Shown here: positions 39,414-48,111 of the stretch, in pieces
Position numbering within the stretch: the stretch's first letter is position 1
Layout: every line of letters begins with the position of its first letter
Virus record (IMG/VR): IMGVR_UViG_3300034816_000006
Span: 1-64,000 of that record
Strand: one strand, 5' to 3'
Length of the DNA: 64,000 bases
From: a virus
The notes under the pieces: generated by a model
Databases searched by the model: none
What the model saw: only the letters and a program-made list of their open reading frames with translations
What the model was told of the DNA's origin: nothing
Made by a program: the position numbers and the translations under genes

Positions 39414-40591
39414 CCCACACATCAATCGTCGTCATCACGATCGTCCTGGCGATTTCCGCACTGCTGCTGTTCGGCCCGACTCCACCCCCGAAAGGACTGA
39501 CCTTGGACATCCGAATCCCACGCGCCGACCTGGCCCGCGGCCTGCGCCTCGCCTCGTCGGTGGCCGCGAAGAAACCGACGCTGCCAATCCTGGCCGACGT
39601 GCTGCTGCGCGCGAGCAAGGAACTCAGCATTGCAGCGACCGACCTTGCCGTCTCGTTGACCGCCGAGATGGCATGCGTCGTCACCAAACCAGGATCGATC
39701 GCGCTCAACGCCGACGATCTGCGCCGGTTCGTGGCGTCAGCGAGCGGCGACGAGGTCACGATCAAGGCGGATGGCGCGTGGGCCGACGTCCGCTGCGGCA
39801 AGGCGAAGTACCGGATCGCCGGGCACCAGGCACAGGACTTCCCGAAGATCCCGGAACCGGCGAAGGGCTGCGAGTGGGTCGAGACCGACGCGGACGAGCT
39901 CTGCGATTTGCTCTCGCGTGCCAGCTACGCGGTATCGCAAGACGAGTCACGGCAGGCGCTGTGCGGCGTGATGCTGGACTACGACGGCGAGACGCTCACC
40001 GTGCTGAGCGCTGACAGCCCGCGCGCGGTCCTGATCTCGCGGAAAATCCCGTTCCCGGCGCTGCCGCGGCGCATCTCGCTATGCGTCCGTGGCGCGACCG
40101 AGATCTCCAGGCTTCTCGAGGACGCGGGCAAGTGCCGCGTCGCGGTCGACGGCAAGCGCATGCACACAACCGTCGATGGTGAGACGATCAGCGCCGGGCT
40201 GCTCGACTTCGAGTGCCCAGCATGGGAGCGGCACTTGCCGAAGACAGGACTCGCGAGCGCGACCATGGACCGCGATCGCCTGCTCGAAGCGTTGAAGCGC
40301 GTTGCCTCGTTGGCCAGCGATTATCACGGCGTCGGCATGCGTTCGACGCCGACCGGGCTGTCGCTCACCGTCAAGGACAAGGACGGCGAAGAGATGAGCG
40401 ACGAGATCGAGTGCGAGATCAAGGGCGAGATCCTGATCGGTGCGCACCCGAAGCACCTGATCGACACGCTGACTCGGATGGTCGGCGAGCCGATCACGAT
40501 GCGCACGATCGGCGCGACTGACCCGATCGTTTTCGTAGACCACGGCGACGCTGGATACACCGGCGTCGTCATGCCGATGAGGATGGACTGA
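39410..40591 (+). CDS. dnaN: DNA polymerase III sliding clamp (beta subunit), phage-type
   Basis: 393 residues from ATG 39410, or 362 from TTG 39503, which has AAAGGA 7 bases upstream and begins at LDIRIPRADLARGLRL, the normal clamp start. Three beta-clamp domains: VAAKKPTLPILADVLLRA, DFPKIPEP near 150, SRASYAVSQDESRQALCGVM and the final TGVVMPMRM. The ring tethers polymerases to DNA. The longer frame adds a hydrophobic segment (IVVITIVLAISALLLF) that is not part of clamps. A phage-encoded clamp without a polymerase is uncommon; it may recruit host Pol III. Confidence 0.9.
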   Translation: MTHTSIVVITIVLAISALLLFGPTPPPKGLTLDIRIPRADLARGLRLASSVAAKKPTLPILADVLLRASKELSIAATDLAVSLTAEMACVVTKPGSIALNADDLRRFVASASGDEVTIKADGAWADVRCGKAKYRIAGHQAQDFPKIPEPAKGCEWVETDADELCDLLSRASYAVSQDESRQALCGVMLDYDGETLTVLSADSPRAVLISRKIPFPALPRRISLCVRGATEISRLLEDAGKCRVAVDGKRMHTTVDGETISAGLLDFECPAWERHLPKTGLASATMDRDRLLEALKRVASLASDYHGVGMRSTPTGLSLTVKDKDGEEMSDEIECEIKGEILIGAHPKHLIDTLTRMVGEPITMRTIGATDPIVFVDHGDAGYTGVVMPMRMD

Positions 40592-40592
40592 G

Positions 40593-40886
40593 ATGGCGAA
40601 AGCGACCAAGGCCAAGGAAGCGATCAACGACCTCGAGACCGAACTCGAGGAGGCGCACGACAAGATCTCTAGACTGGAAGATCAGGTCGAAGGACTCGAG
40701 ACCGAACTCATGGAGAGGTCCGACGAGGCTAGCTCCGACGTAGACGCTATGCGCCACCAACTCGACTCGCTCGCCGTCGCCATCGAGAGCGGCCGGCCGT
40801 CGATCCCGCAGACACCGGCGCAGTGGATGCGTTGCCTGCAGGAGATCGGCCGCGGCGGTGAATGGGAGCACGGGACATGGCGCTAG
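40593..40886 (+). CDS. Coiled-coil protein, 97 aa
   Basis: 97 residues with two coiled-coil heptads (AINDLETELEEAHDKISRLE, DQVEGLETELMERSDE) and a short beta end. Overlaps next small gene by 10 bases. Probably oligomeric; unknown. Confidence 0.65.
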   Translation: MAKATKAKEAINDLETELEEAHDKISRLEDQVEGLETELMERSDEASSDVDAMRHQLDSLAVAIESGRPSIPQTPAQWMRCLQEIGRGGEWEHGTWR

Positions 40887-41026
40887 TCACCTACGCCTTT
40901 GCCGCCGTGGCGGTGCTCGCCGCTGCGCACTGGGCGGGCTGGCCGCTCGTAGCGCTGTGCCTGCTCGGTGCGTGCGTGGATGCGGTGGTTGATGTGGCGC
41001 GGTCGGGCCTACGGTACATGCCATGA
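40877..41026 (+). CDS. Small membrane protein, 49 aa
   Basis: 49 residues from ATG 40877. Two hydrophobic stretches: TYAFAAVAVLAAAHWAGW and PLVALCLLGACVDAV. Overlaps next gene by 4 bases. Possible antiholin-like or host membrane protein; unknown. Confidence 0.6.
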   Translation: MALVTYAFAAVAVLAAAHWAGWPLVALCLLGACVDAVVDVARSGLRYMP

Positions 41027-41310
41027 TCACCTCCGCCGTCTTCGCCCGGCCGTCCGGCTACTCGCACTGGTGCCAGCTCAAGACGATCGGCGCGGAGCGG
41101 CACACGTTCTGCTGCGGCGCGACGATGGACGCGACGTGGGAACTGCGCCTGTCGCCAATCGAGCCGGACGCGGCGGTGTTCTGCAGCGCGTGCCGACGCA
41201 ATCTGGAGACGAGGCGACAGCGCGCGGTGACCGTGGATATGCGGCCGGCGGTGCGGGATGCGAGGGTGAGGGCAGATGTGGAAGTTGACGAGATTTTGGA
41301 GGAGATATGA
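41023..41310 (+). CDS. Cys-pair protein, 95 aa
   Basis: 95 residues: RHTFCCGATMDATWEL, then FCSACRRNLETRRQR; two Cys pairs may bind zinc. Acidic C-terminus. Coupled to the next gene by ATGA. Unknown. Confidence 0.65.
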   Translation: MITSAVFARPSGYSHWCQLKTIGAERHTFCCGATMDATWELRLSPIEPDAAVFCSACRRNLETRRQRAVTVDMRPAVRDARVRADVEVDEILEEI

Positions 41311-42164
41311 ACAGGACGCTACGCATAGCCAATTACGGGATGGGCACAAATAGCAGCGCCATGCTTATCGAGGCCACCAGGCGGGAGATCATCCTCGATC
41401 TCATCGTCGAGTCGGATACTGGCGATGAGTTCAAGAGATCCTATGACTATTCCAGAATGCTCGAGGAATGGCTGGTTGCTCGCGGTCAGCCGAATTTTAC
41501 TCGCACGCGATGGGAGCGCGAAAAACCAGTTCCTGGACTCGAACAATACGGCACCTTCGTTCCGATCAGCGTTCTCGCCCTCCACCGCAAGGAACTTCCC
41601 AGTAAGGCGTATGGGCTTAGCGGGTGCACGTCGAAGTGGAAACAACAGCCCATCGACAAAGAGATCCGGCGCAACCCCAGTGTCCTAGCGGCCTGGACTC
41701 GTGGTGACATCGTAGAGCGCTGGGTGGGATACGACGCCGGAGAGCCGGAGCGCTCCGATCGCATGCTTGCGAAGAATCCTCAGCCACCACCCCACAAAGG
41801 GATTCAGTTTCGTTGGCACTGGAGGACGCCGCTCGTCGAGTGGGGCATGGACCGAGACGCTTGCATCAAGACGATCATGGCAGCCGGACTCGCCTTGCCC
41901 GGAAAGTCCGCGTGCTTCGACTGTCCCTCCACAACGAAGGCCGAACTCGATCGTATGGCAGAGGAGGAGCCAGACTGGCGCACGGGGAACGGTTACCTCG
42001 CTCGCGCGATTCAGATCGAGGACGCCGCCCGCGGGTCCGGCAATCTGAGCATGGTTAAGGGTCTCGGACGGCGATTCGCGTGGCGCGACTACCTGGAGGG
42101 CAAGGAGACCTATGGCGACGCGCCGGACATGGAGTGTGGCTGCTTCGACGGGGAAGCCGCATGA
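41307..42164 (+). CDS. PAPS reductase/PP-loop ATPase family protein
   Basis: 285 residues. YGMGTNSSAML at residues 10-20 is the PP-loop; SGCTSKWKQQPIDKE and KSACFDCPSTTKAEL provide the conserved Cys. Family members activate substrates with ATP (sulfate reduction, thio-modification). Phage versions often appear beside DNA-modifying or defence genes; the exact reaction here is unknown. Clean ATGA overlaps. Confidence 0.8.
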   Translation: MNRTLRIANYGMGTNSSAMLIEATRREIILDLIVESDTGDEFKRSYDYSRMLEEWLVARGQPNFTRTRWEREKPVPGLEQYGTFVPISVLALHRKELPSKAYGLSGCTSKWKQQPIDKEIRRNPSVLAAWTRGDIVERWVGYDAGEPERSDRMLAKNPQPPPHKGIQFRWHWRTPLVEWGMDRDACIKTIMAAGLALPGKSACFDCPSTTKAELDRMAEEEPDWRTGNGYLARAIQIEDAARGSGNLSMVKGLGRRFAWRDYLEGKETYGDAPDMECGCFDGEAA

Positions 42165-42418
42165 ATGTCACCATCAAGCGCGCCGGCGGTTACGACCCGC
42201 GACTCGGCCGCGACCACCCGCAGAACCAGGACCCGACGCTTGAGGCGCATGCGCACGTCGTCGACACGCTGACGATCCCGGCCGGCGAAGGGCACAGCGA
42301 CTACAGGTTCCGGTGGCGCTGTACGTGCGGTCGCGCTGGAAAGTGGCACGCGGCGCGCGTCAGCTCCGCCCGCAACGGCGGCGCTCGGCACGTGGCCGCG
42401 ATGGAGCGGGGACGATGA
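42161..42418 (+). CDS. Small CxC protein, 85 aa (paralog pair)
   Basis: 85 residues. RWRCTCGRAGKWHAARVSSA in the middle and a final HVAAMERGR. Closely similar in plan to the next protein (TCSCGFVGPWRLARSS), so the two are tandem paralogs. Unknown. Confidence 0.65.
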   Translation: MNVTIKRAGGYDPRLGRDHPQNQDPTLEAHAHVVDTLTIPAGEGHSDYRFRWRCTCGRAGKWHAARVSSARNGGARHVAAMERGR

Positions 42419-42588
42419 GCGACGATACCTGCGACAGCGAGATCGAGCGCCGCGTCGCGGCCGACGGACGACTCGAGTACCGCGTCACTTGCAGCTGTGG
42501 CTTCGTAGGTCCATGGCGGCTCGCGCGCAGTTCTGCCCGTCGTGACCGCGACAACCACGAGGACCGGCGCGCGTGCGGTGAAGCATGA
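42415..42588 (+). CDS. Small CxC protein, 57 aa (paralog pair)
   Basis: 57 residues: EYRVTCSCGFVGPWRLARSS then a charged tail with His. Tandem paralog of the gene before it; overlaps by 4 bases on both sides. Confidence 0.65.
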   Translation: MSDDTCDSEIERRVAADGRLEYRVTCSCGFVGPWRLARSSARRDRDNHEDRRACGEA

Positions 42589-42680
42589 CCTGCACCCTCT
42601 GCTCTCGCCTCCCCGCGCTGCGGAACAGCGACTGGTGCCGCGCGTGCTGGCAGTTGTGGTGGGAGTTCAAACACGCATGA
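42585..42680 (+). CDS. 31-aa Cys-rich micropeptide
   Basis: ATG 42585 overlaps the previous stop and its TGA overlaps the next ATG at 42677 by 4 bases. 31 residues: TCTLCSRLPALRNSDWCRAC and a Trp-rich tail, four Cys in CxxC...CxxC arrangement. Likely a tiny zinc finger. The two exact overlaps support translation. Confidence 0.55.
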   Translation: MTCTLCSRLPALRNSDWCRACWQLWWEFKHA

Positions 42681-42838
42681 CTACCTGCCCGAACTGCAAG
42701 CGCACCGTCGCAGTGCTGGTCGTCGTGGTGTCTCGCGGCGGAGAGAGCGGGCTGTGTGTTGGATGCTACGGCAGGGATGGCGAGCCTCTCCGCGCCATGC
42801 CGACGACAATCCCGCCACCGCGAGGTCCACGACGGTGA
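42677..42838 (+). CDS. Small zinc-ribbon protein, 53 aa
   Basis: 53 residues: TTCPNCKRTVAVLVVVVS, LCVGCYGRDGEPLRA, so two Cys pairs of a zinc ribbon, then a Pro/Arg tail. Overlaps the helicase GTG by 4 bases. Confidence 0.65.
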   Translation: MTTCPNCKRTVAVLVVVVSRGGESGLCVGCYGRDGEPLRAMPTTIPPPRGPRR

Positions 42839-44163
42839 TTCAGCTCCGTCCGTACCAGGAGCGGGCCGTCACCGCTCTCCGCGCCGCGTACCAGCGCGGG
42901 CGGCGCGCGCCGTTGCTCGTGGCCCCGACCGGAGCCGGAAAGACGATCATCGCAGCGTATGTGATCCAGTCCGCGGCAGCGCTCGGCAACCGTTCCCTGT
43001 TCGTCGCGCCTCGACGCGAGCTGATCGGCCAGACCGTGCGCAAGCTAGCCGATGCCGGAATCTGGGATGTGCGCGTGATCCAGGCCGCGAACGATACAGG
43101 CAGGCCAGACGCTCCGGTCATCGTCGGCAGCATCCAGACGCTGATCCTTCCGAGGTGGCTCGGACGACTACCAAACGCCGACCTCGTCATCGCCGACGAG
43201 GCGCATCACATGGCTGCCACGAACTGGTCCAAGCTTGCCGGTGCGTATCCCACTGCGCGTTGGCTTGGCCTCAGTGCCACGCCTGAGCGAGCTGATGGCA
43301 AAGCGCTTGGTGACATCTTCGATGATCTGGTCGTCGCGGCAAGCGTTCGTGAACTGACCGAGTTCGGCAACTTGGTCCCATGCCGCGTCTTCGCGCCGCC
43401 GATCGAACTCGACGTTGCCGAGTTGGCGCTCGACCCGGTCTCCGCATACCAGCAGCACGGCGCAGGCAGTCTTGCCGTTGTATTCTGCGTGACCGTCGAG
43501 CATGCGACGCGCGTCGCTGCAGACTTCAACGCGGCTGGTGTCCCGGCCGACATCGTCACCGGAACCACGCGCGCAGCGATCCGCGAGCAGACGCTCCAGC
43601 GCTGGCGCAGTGGCGACATCAGAGTTGTCACCAACTGCGGCGTGCTAACCGAAGGCTTCGATCTGCCAGCACTTCAGACCTGCATCCTGGCTCGCCGCTT
43701 CGGACATCCCGGGCTGTTCCTGCAGTGCGTCGGCCGCGCGCTGCGGCCCGCGCCGGATAAGACCCGGGCCACCGTCATCGACCTCTGCGGCAGCGTGCAC
43801 AAGCACGGCCTGCCTGACATGGACCGCGAGTACAGCCTCGAGGGCAAGCCGATCAGCAGCGTGACGCGCGACGCGATCCGGCAGTGCCCGAGCTGCGGCG
43901 CGGTGTTCCTCGCAGGTGCGACCGCGTGTCCACAGTGCGGAGCAGAGCTGCCGCGACGGCCAGCAGAACTGCCGCGATCCACGGGCGTCGGCGTCGTTGA
44001 CGTCACCGCGATCCCTAGCCCGCCGCAGCGCAGCTACACGCTCAGCATCACGGCGAAGTATTATGGTCAGTGCAGGAAGTGCACGGGATCTATCTCGCCA
44101 GGTGAGCAAATCTACTGGTCCAAAGGCGAGAAACCTCGACATGTTGAGTGTCGCACGGAGTAG
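42835..44163 (+). CDS. Superfamily 2 DEAD/DEAH helicase
   Basis: 442 residues from GTG 42835. Motif I APTGAGKT near 31, II IADEAHH near 118, III SATPER near 148, and VI QCVGRALRP near 300. The C-terminal 100 residues add two CxxC zinc units (CPSCGAVFLAGATACPQC, QCRKCTGSISPGE). It should unwind DNA or remodel protein-DNA complexes during replication or recombination. The Cys pairs follow the helicase core. Confidence 0.85.
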   Translation: MIQLRPYQERAVTALRAAYQRGRRAPLLVAPTGAGKTIIAAYVIQSAAALGNRSLFVAPRRELIGQTVRKLADAGIWDVRVIQAANDTGRPDAPVIVGSIQTLILPRWLGRLPNADLVIADEAHHMAATNWSKLAGAYPTARWLGLSATPERADGKALGDIFDDLVVAASVRELTEFGNLVPCRVFAPPIELDVAELALDPVSAYQQHGAGSLAVVFCVTVEHATRVAADFNAAGVPADIVTGTTRAAIREQTLQRWRSGDIRVVTNCGVLTEGFDLPALQTCILARRFGHPGLFLQCVGRALRPAPDKTRATVIDLCGSVHKHGLPDMDREYSLEGKPISSVTRDAIRQCPSCGAVFLAGATACPQCGAELPRRPAELPRSTGVGVVDVTAIPSPPQRSYTLSITAKYYGQCRKCTGSISPGEQIYWSKGEKPRHVECRTE

Positions 44164-44165
44164 TA

Positions 44166-44507
44166 ATGCCACGCTCGCAACAAGAATCTGTACTTCAAGA
44201 CGCAATACGCCTCGCGCTCGGACGTGATCCTGGGGTCTTATTATTCCGTAACAACATCGGCCACGCCGTAATGGCTTACGGCGGACGCGTCACGTTCGGT
44301 GTCGGCGGACCAGGCGGTGCTGACCTGATCGGCATCCTAGACGGCAGGCCGTTGGCCATGGAGGTGAAGACTCCAACGGGCAGGCAGTCCAAGGAGCAGC
44401 GCATGTTCCAGCAGCTGTGGGAGACGCGTGGCGGCGTCTACCTGATGCCGAGGAGCGTGGACGAAGCGGTGGCGATGATCTCCGCGGCACGTGAGGCCAA
44501 GCAGTGA
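44166..44507 (+). CDS. VRR-NUC nuclease
   Basis: 113 residues. RNNIGHAVMAYGGRVTFGVG, GGADLIGILDGRPLAMEVKT, QSKEQRMFQQ form the VRR-NUC core (PD-(D/E)XK fold). Small stand-alone phage versions are probable structure-specific or resolving nucleases. Follows helicase after 2 bases, suggesting joint action. Confidence 0.85.
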   Translation: MPRSQQESVLQDAIRLALGRDPGVLLFRNNIGHAVMAYGGRVTFGVGGPGGADLIGILDGRPLAMEVKTPTGRQSKEQRMFQQLWETRGGVYLMPRSVDEAVAMISAAREAKQ

Positions 44508-44522
44508 TCGATCGCGACAACT

Positions 44523-44984
44523 TCACGATGCTAGGTAGCGAGCGGCAGCTACCAGCAAATCCGGCGCGTCCCGAAACAGACCAAGCCCTCGATTGCACGG
44601 CCCGCACAGCAAACCGCGAATTCGGTTCGTCTTGTGACAGTGGTCTATGTCAAACTTCGATGTACGCTGCGGTGGACCCTTGCAGATTGCACACTTGCCT
44701 TCCTGGGCCTTCAACATCTCCCCGTAACGCTCAACGCTTATCCCATATCTCGACAAGCGCGCGACGTCGCCGGGAGTCAGACCGGCCTGAGCGCGTCTCT
44801 CCCTTAGGTTCTTCATGCGCCTGCGGATGGCCTCCCTCGCGGCAATCGGGTTTCTCTCTCTCCACTCTCTATTGTACTGCACGCGACATGTTCTACAGTA
44901 CGGGTATAGGCCGTCAAGCCACTTCTTCGCCTTGCCAAACTGGTCCGTCGATTTCTGTTGTCCGCATCTTGTGCACTTCTTCAC
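44523..44984 (-). CDS. Endonuclease VII-like recombination endonuclease
   Basis: 153 residues from GTG 44984; a longer ORF to 45167 runs into the promoter region. N-terminal zinc ribbon (KCTRCGQQKSTDQF, CRTCRVQYN), helices, then the endonuclease VII core CAICKGPPQ, FDIDHCHKTNRIRGLLC and CNRGLGLFRD. The family resolves branched DNA before packaging. TATGAT lies 6 bp upstream of the GTG (44996-44991). It is the only minus-strand gene in this block. Confidence 0.8.
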   Translation of the reverse strand: MKKCTRCGQQKSTDQFGKAKKWLDGLYPYCRTCRVQYNREWRERNPIAAREAIRRRMKNLRERRAQAGLTPGDVARLSRYGISVERYGEMLKAQEGKCAICKGPPQRTSKFDIDHCHKTNRIRGLLCGPCNRGLGLFRDAPDLLVAAARYLAS

Positions 44985-45042
44985 CCATTCATCATAGCAC
45001 GTATGCAATAGTAGAGTGCAACACCAAAGACGGAGACCCTGC
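44985..45042. promoter_or_regulatory. Divergent promoter region between endonuclease VII and Prim-Pol
   Basis: Minus strand: TATGAT (44996-44991), 6 bp from the GTG at 44984. Plus strand: TAGAGT (45012-45017) within TAGTAGAGTG, the same core as in the rightward immunity promoter; then CGGAGA before the ATG at 45043. No matching operator copy is seen here. Confidence 0.5.
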
Positions 45043-47148
45043 ATGATGTCAGTGCTAGACTCCGCATCACTCTGCGCCGAGCGCGGCCTCCACACGATTC
45101 CGGTGTGGACCGCGACCAACGGCGTCTGCAACTGCACGCGCGGAGCCGAGTGCATCAGTCCCGGCAAGCACCCCGCGATCGACGCGTGGCAGACCTCGGC
45201 GACGACCGATTTGCACGTGATCCGCGACTGGTTCGCGGGCGGGCGCTATAACATTGGCGTGGTTTGCGGCGCGTCGAATGTCGTCGTCATCGACATCGAC
45301 CCGCGCAACGGCGGCGACGTGACGTTTGCGGCACTCGTCAACGATCTTGGACCGCTGCCGGACACGCTGACGGCAGACTCCGGCGGCGGCGGGACGCATT
45401 TCGTGTTCCGCAGGCCCCAAGGCGAACTCGTCAGCAAACTTGGCCAAGGTGTCGATCTACTGCGCGACTCGCGCCAGTTCCTCGTCGAGCCGTCGCTGCA
45501 TCCCTCAGGCAAGCGCTATCAGTGGCGGACCGGCCACGCGCCGGACGAGATCGCGATCGCGGAACTCCCTTCAGCCTGGCAGCAACGCCTACATCCGCGC
45601 ATCGCGCCGCGACCCACCGCGCCACCGCGCCACCGCGCCGACGACAGCGACCGCGTCAAGCGCGCACGCGCCTATCTTGCCAAGATCCCTGGCGCGGTGT
45701 CAGGCGATGCGGGCCACACTGCGACGTTCAACGCGGTAGCCGCGGTGATGATCGGATTCGACCTCTCCGAACAAGACGCGCTCAACATCATCGCAGCTGA
45801 CTACAACCCACGGTGCGACCCGCCGTGGTCCGAGCGCGAGCTCGAGCACAAGATCAGGTCCGTGGCCCAGCGCTGCGAGCGCGAACGCGGCTACTTGCTC
45901 GTGGACCGACCGCGATCAGGCACATCCCAACCTGCAGCCCCAGCGTCTCCACCCTCAGCGCCCCCGTCCAGCGACTGGCAGTCCCGCCTCCTGTTCAACG
46001 CCGAGCAACGCCCACGACGCGCCTACCACAACACCGCGGTGTTCGTGCGCGATCACCCCGAGTTCGCGAACAGATGGAGCTACGACGAGATGACCGGAGC
46101 GCCCTACGTCGACGGCAAGCCGATGGATCCGGAGATGGTCCACTACATCCGGGCCCAGGCAGATTGCAGACTCGGCTATACGCCGTCCGCCGCTGACGTC
46201 GAGGCTGCGATCGTCGCCGCGGCGAAGGAGCAGTCGTTCCACCCGATTCGGCAGTACCTGCGCTCGCTGGACTGGGACGGAACGCCGCGCCTGCACGCGA
46301 TGGCCAACGACTACCTGTCCTCGGACTCGCCGCTCCACGCCTCGATGGTGCACAAGTTCATGATCGGCGCCGCGGCCCGCGTGCTCTGGCCCGGCTGCAA
46401 GCTCGACACCGCGCTGATGCTAGTCGGGCCTCAAGGTCTCAAGAAGTCTACGTTTTTCTCGATTTTAGGCGGCCGCTGGCACTCCGATACCTACATCGAT
46501 ATCACGAACAAGGACGCGGCGCTGCAGTTGCACGGCAGCTGGATCTACGAACTGTCCGAGCTCGAAAACGTCGTTACCGGTGCGCGCGAGTCCAGGCTCA
46601 AGGCGTGGATTACCAGCACACACGACACGTACCGGCCACCATATGGCAAGGCCGCGGAGCGTCGAGCGCGTAGTGCAGCGATCTGCGGAACCACGAACCG
46701 CAAGCAGTTCCTGACCGACGACAGCGGCAGCCGGCGCTTCTGGATCGTTCCAGTCGGCTGTGAGGTTCCAGTAGAACTCCTTGCCGAACTCCGTGATCAG
46801 CTGTGGGCCGAGGCAGTCTGCGCGGCCGAGAGCGGCGAGACTTGGTGGTTCGGCAACACAGTCGACGAGTCGGCCAGAGAGGTGGCGAACCGGGACTTCG
46901 CAGACGATGACGACCCATGGACCGGAGCTGTCGCCGCCTGGGTGGAGCGTCCCTCGGTAGCCATGAGTGCGACATCGGTGACCGAGATTCTAACGCTCGC
47001 CCTGGACGTCAAGCTCGAGCGCCAGGACCGCGGGTCACAGATGCGGGTCGCCAGGATCCTGCAGCGCCTGGGCTGGGAGCGGTACCGCAGCAGTACTGTG
47101 GGTAGGCCATGGGGGTATCGGCGACGCTCACTGCCCGGAGTTGAGTAG
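45043..47148 (+). CDS. Prim-Pol and VapE-type helicase replication protein
   Basis: 701 residues from ATG 45043 (GGAG upstream). N-terminal primase-polymerase part: LCAERGLHTIPVWTATNG, GVVCGASNVVVIDIDPRNGG, SGGGGTHFVFRRPQGE. Middle linker with primase C-terminal helices. C-terminal VapE/D5-like AAA+ part: DWDGTPRL, ALMLVGPQGLKKSTFFSIL (Walker A near 460), WIYELSELENV, ICGTTNRKQFLTDDSGSRRFW. It likely primes and unwinds at the phage origin, which is adjacent. This is the initiator module for replication. Confidence 0.9.
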   Translation: MMSVLDSASLCAERGLHTIPVWTATNGVCNCTRGAECISPGKHPAIDAWQTSATTDLHVIRDWFAGGRYNIGVVCGASNVVVIDIDPRNGGDVTFAALVNDLGPLPDTLTADSGGGGTHFVFRRPQGELVSKLGQGVDLLRDSRQFLVEPSLHPSGKRYQWRTGHAPDEIAIAELPSAWQQRLHPRIAPRPTAPPRHRADDSDRVKRARAYLAKIPGAVSGDAGHTATFNAVAAVMIGFDLSEQDALNIIAADYNPRCDPPWSERELEHKIRSVAQRCERERGYLLVDRPRSGTSQPAAPASPPSAPPSSDWQSRLLFNAEQRPRRAYHNTAVFVRDHPEFANRWSYDEMTGAPYVDGKPMDPEMVHYIRAQADCRLGYTPSAADVEAAIVAAAKEQSFHPIRQYLRSLDWDGTPRLHAMANDYLSSDSPLHASMVHKFMIGAAARVLWPGCKLDTALMLVGPQGLKKSTFFSILGGRWHSDTYIDITNKDAALQLHGSWIYELSELENVVTGARESRLKAWITSTHDTYRPPYGKAAERRARSAAICGTTNRKQFLTDDSGSRRFWIVPVGCEVPVELLAELRDQLWAEAVCAAESGETWWFGNTVDESAREVANRDFADDDDPWTGAVAAWVERPSVAMSATSVTEILTLALDVKLERQDRGSQMRVARILQRLGWERYRSSTVGRPWGYRRRSLPGVE

Positions 47149-47581
47149 TGCATCTGTCATACCAGGATCGTCCCGTCTGCCGATTGGGACGCGTCTCTTG
47201 TGGCCTATCCCAATGGGACGCGGCTAAGTGCTCATTGATGTCTTGCTTATTCCCTCTTTGTCCTAACTGTCCCATTCTAAAGAAGGAAGAAAGATATAAA
47301 TATAGTACCTCGAGTTATAGGAAGGAGGGAAATGGGGGGACGAGACGGGACGGACGGGACGGCCTCCAGATTCCGATAGCGCACCGCGGTGTTGCGCAAT
47401 CGATCCAAAAAGTCCTAAGCCTTTTATGGCGTTGGGCGTCCCAAGCTATAGTGAGCGCCATTCTGCCAACCTGTCACACCAACGACCGTGACCATATGTG
47501 ACCATACATGCAACCTACTGAAATCAGACAAACAGCGAATCTTGGAACTGCCGCCACCGCCTTGCATCTATCGGAGATCAC
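47149..47581. other. Likely replication origin: AT-rich segment and GGGACG repeats
   Basis: This 433-bp gap directly follows the VapE-type gene. It holds about eight GGGAC or GTCCC sites: around 47169, 47186, 47215, 47269, 47336-47362 (three close copies), 47432 (TTGGGCGTCCCAA palindrome). Near 47277-47312 is an A/T-rich stretch (GAAAGATATAAATATAG), unusual for this genome, and TGACCATA is repeated near 47489 and 47500. These are the marks of an iteron plus DNA-unwinding origin. A plus ORF of 117 residues crosses it but has poor codon character. Confidence 0.6.
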
Positions 47582-47872
47582 ATGAAAGCCCACTGTATCG
47601 AATTCACCGGCGATCGTGCCACCGTGGTGCTGACACCCGGATGGCTGCGGCGTCTGTTCGGGGTGAGGGAGGTTGCCGTGGACCTGGAGTGGCTTGGTAC
47701 CAAGAACGCCAAGGACTGGTACGCGCAGGGCACCGGCCGCTCCGTCCTTGAACTTACCCACGGTGACCTCATCAGGGACGCCCTCGACTTCCGCGAGGTC
47801 GGCACCGAGCGCCGCGGTGCCCATGCCAAACCACGGCTGTCGCTGGTCGGCGACGAGGCGGTGATGCCGTGA
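47582..47872 (+). CDS. Small unknown protein, 96 aa
   Basis: 96 residues with a CGGAG site before the ATG. Beta-rich start (CIEFTGDRATVVLTPGWLRR, LFGVREVAVDLEWL), then a helix. First gene after the origin. Unknown. Confidence 0.7.
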   Translation: MKAHCIEFTGDRATVVLTPGWLRRLFGVREVAVDLEWLGTKNAKDWYAQGTGRSVLELTHGDLIRDALDFREVGTERRGAHAKPRLSLVGDEAVMP

Positions 47873-48111
47873 GAGCGCTGGAAGCGAACCTCGACGGCCA
47901 ACTACACGTCACCGGAGCGTGCTGCATGGACCGCGTGTGCCGACGATGCGGCGCCCGTGAGCACTGGCAGCCGGTGCATGGCGGCATCGCCGAGCTCTGC
48001 GAGGAGTGCGTCGAGGATGCCGTCGAGTGGAAGGCTCGCGGCACGTACCTGACCGACGTGATGGACGAGAGCGGTCACGGCGTCGTCGGATCGACGCTGG
48101 TGCTCGCATGA
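47869..48111 (+). CDS. Zinc-binding small protein, 80 aa
   Basis: 80 residues from GTG 47869 (GTGA overlap). ACCMDRVCRRCGAREHW and GIAELCEECVEDAVEW provide two Cys pairs for zinc. Unknown. Confidence 0.65.
   Translation: MRALEANLDGQLHVTGACCMDRVCRRCGAREHWQPVHGGIAELCEECVEDAVEWKARGTYLTDVMDESGHGVVGSTLVLA

Noticed and set aside
44504-45046. 180-aa plus ORF opposite endonuclease VII
   Set aside because: The minus strand encodes a clear endonuclease VII motif set; the plus ORF has no family.
47148-47501. 117-aa plus ORF after the VapE gene
   Set aside because: It crosses the AT-rich, repeat-rich candidate origin and has codon use unlike neighbouring genes.
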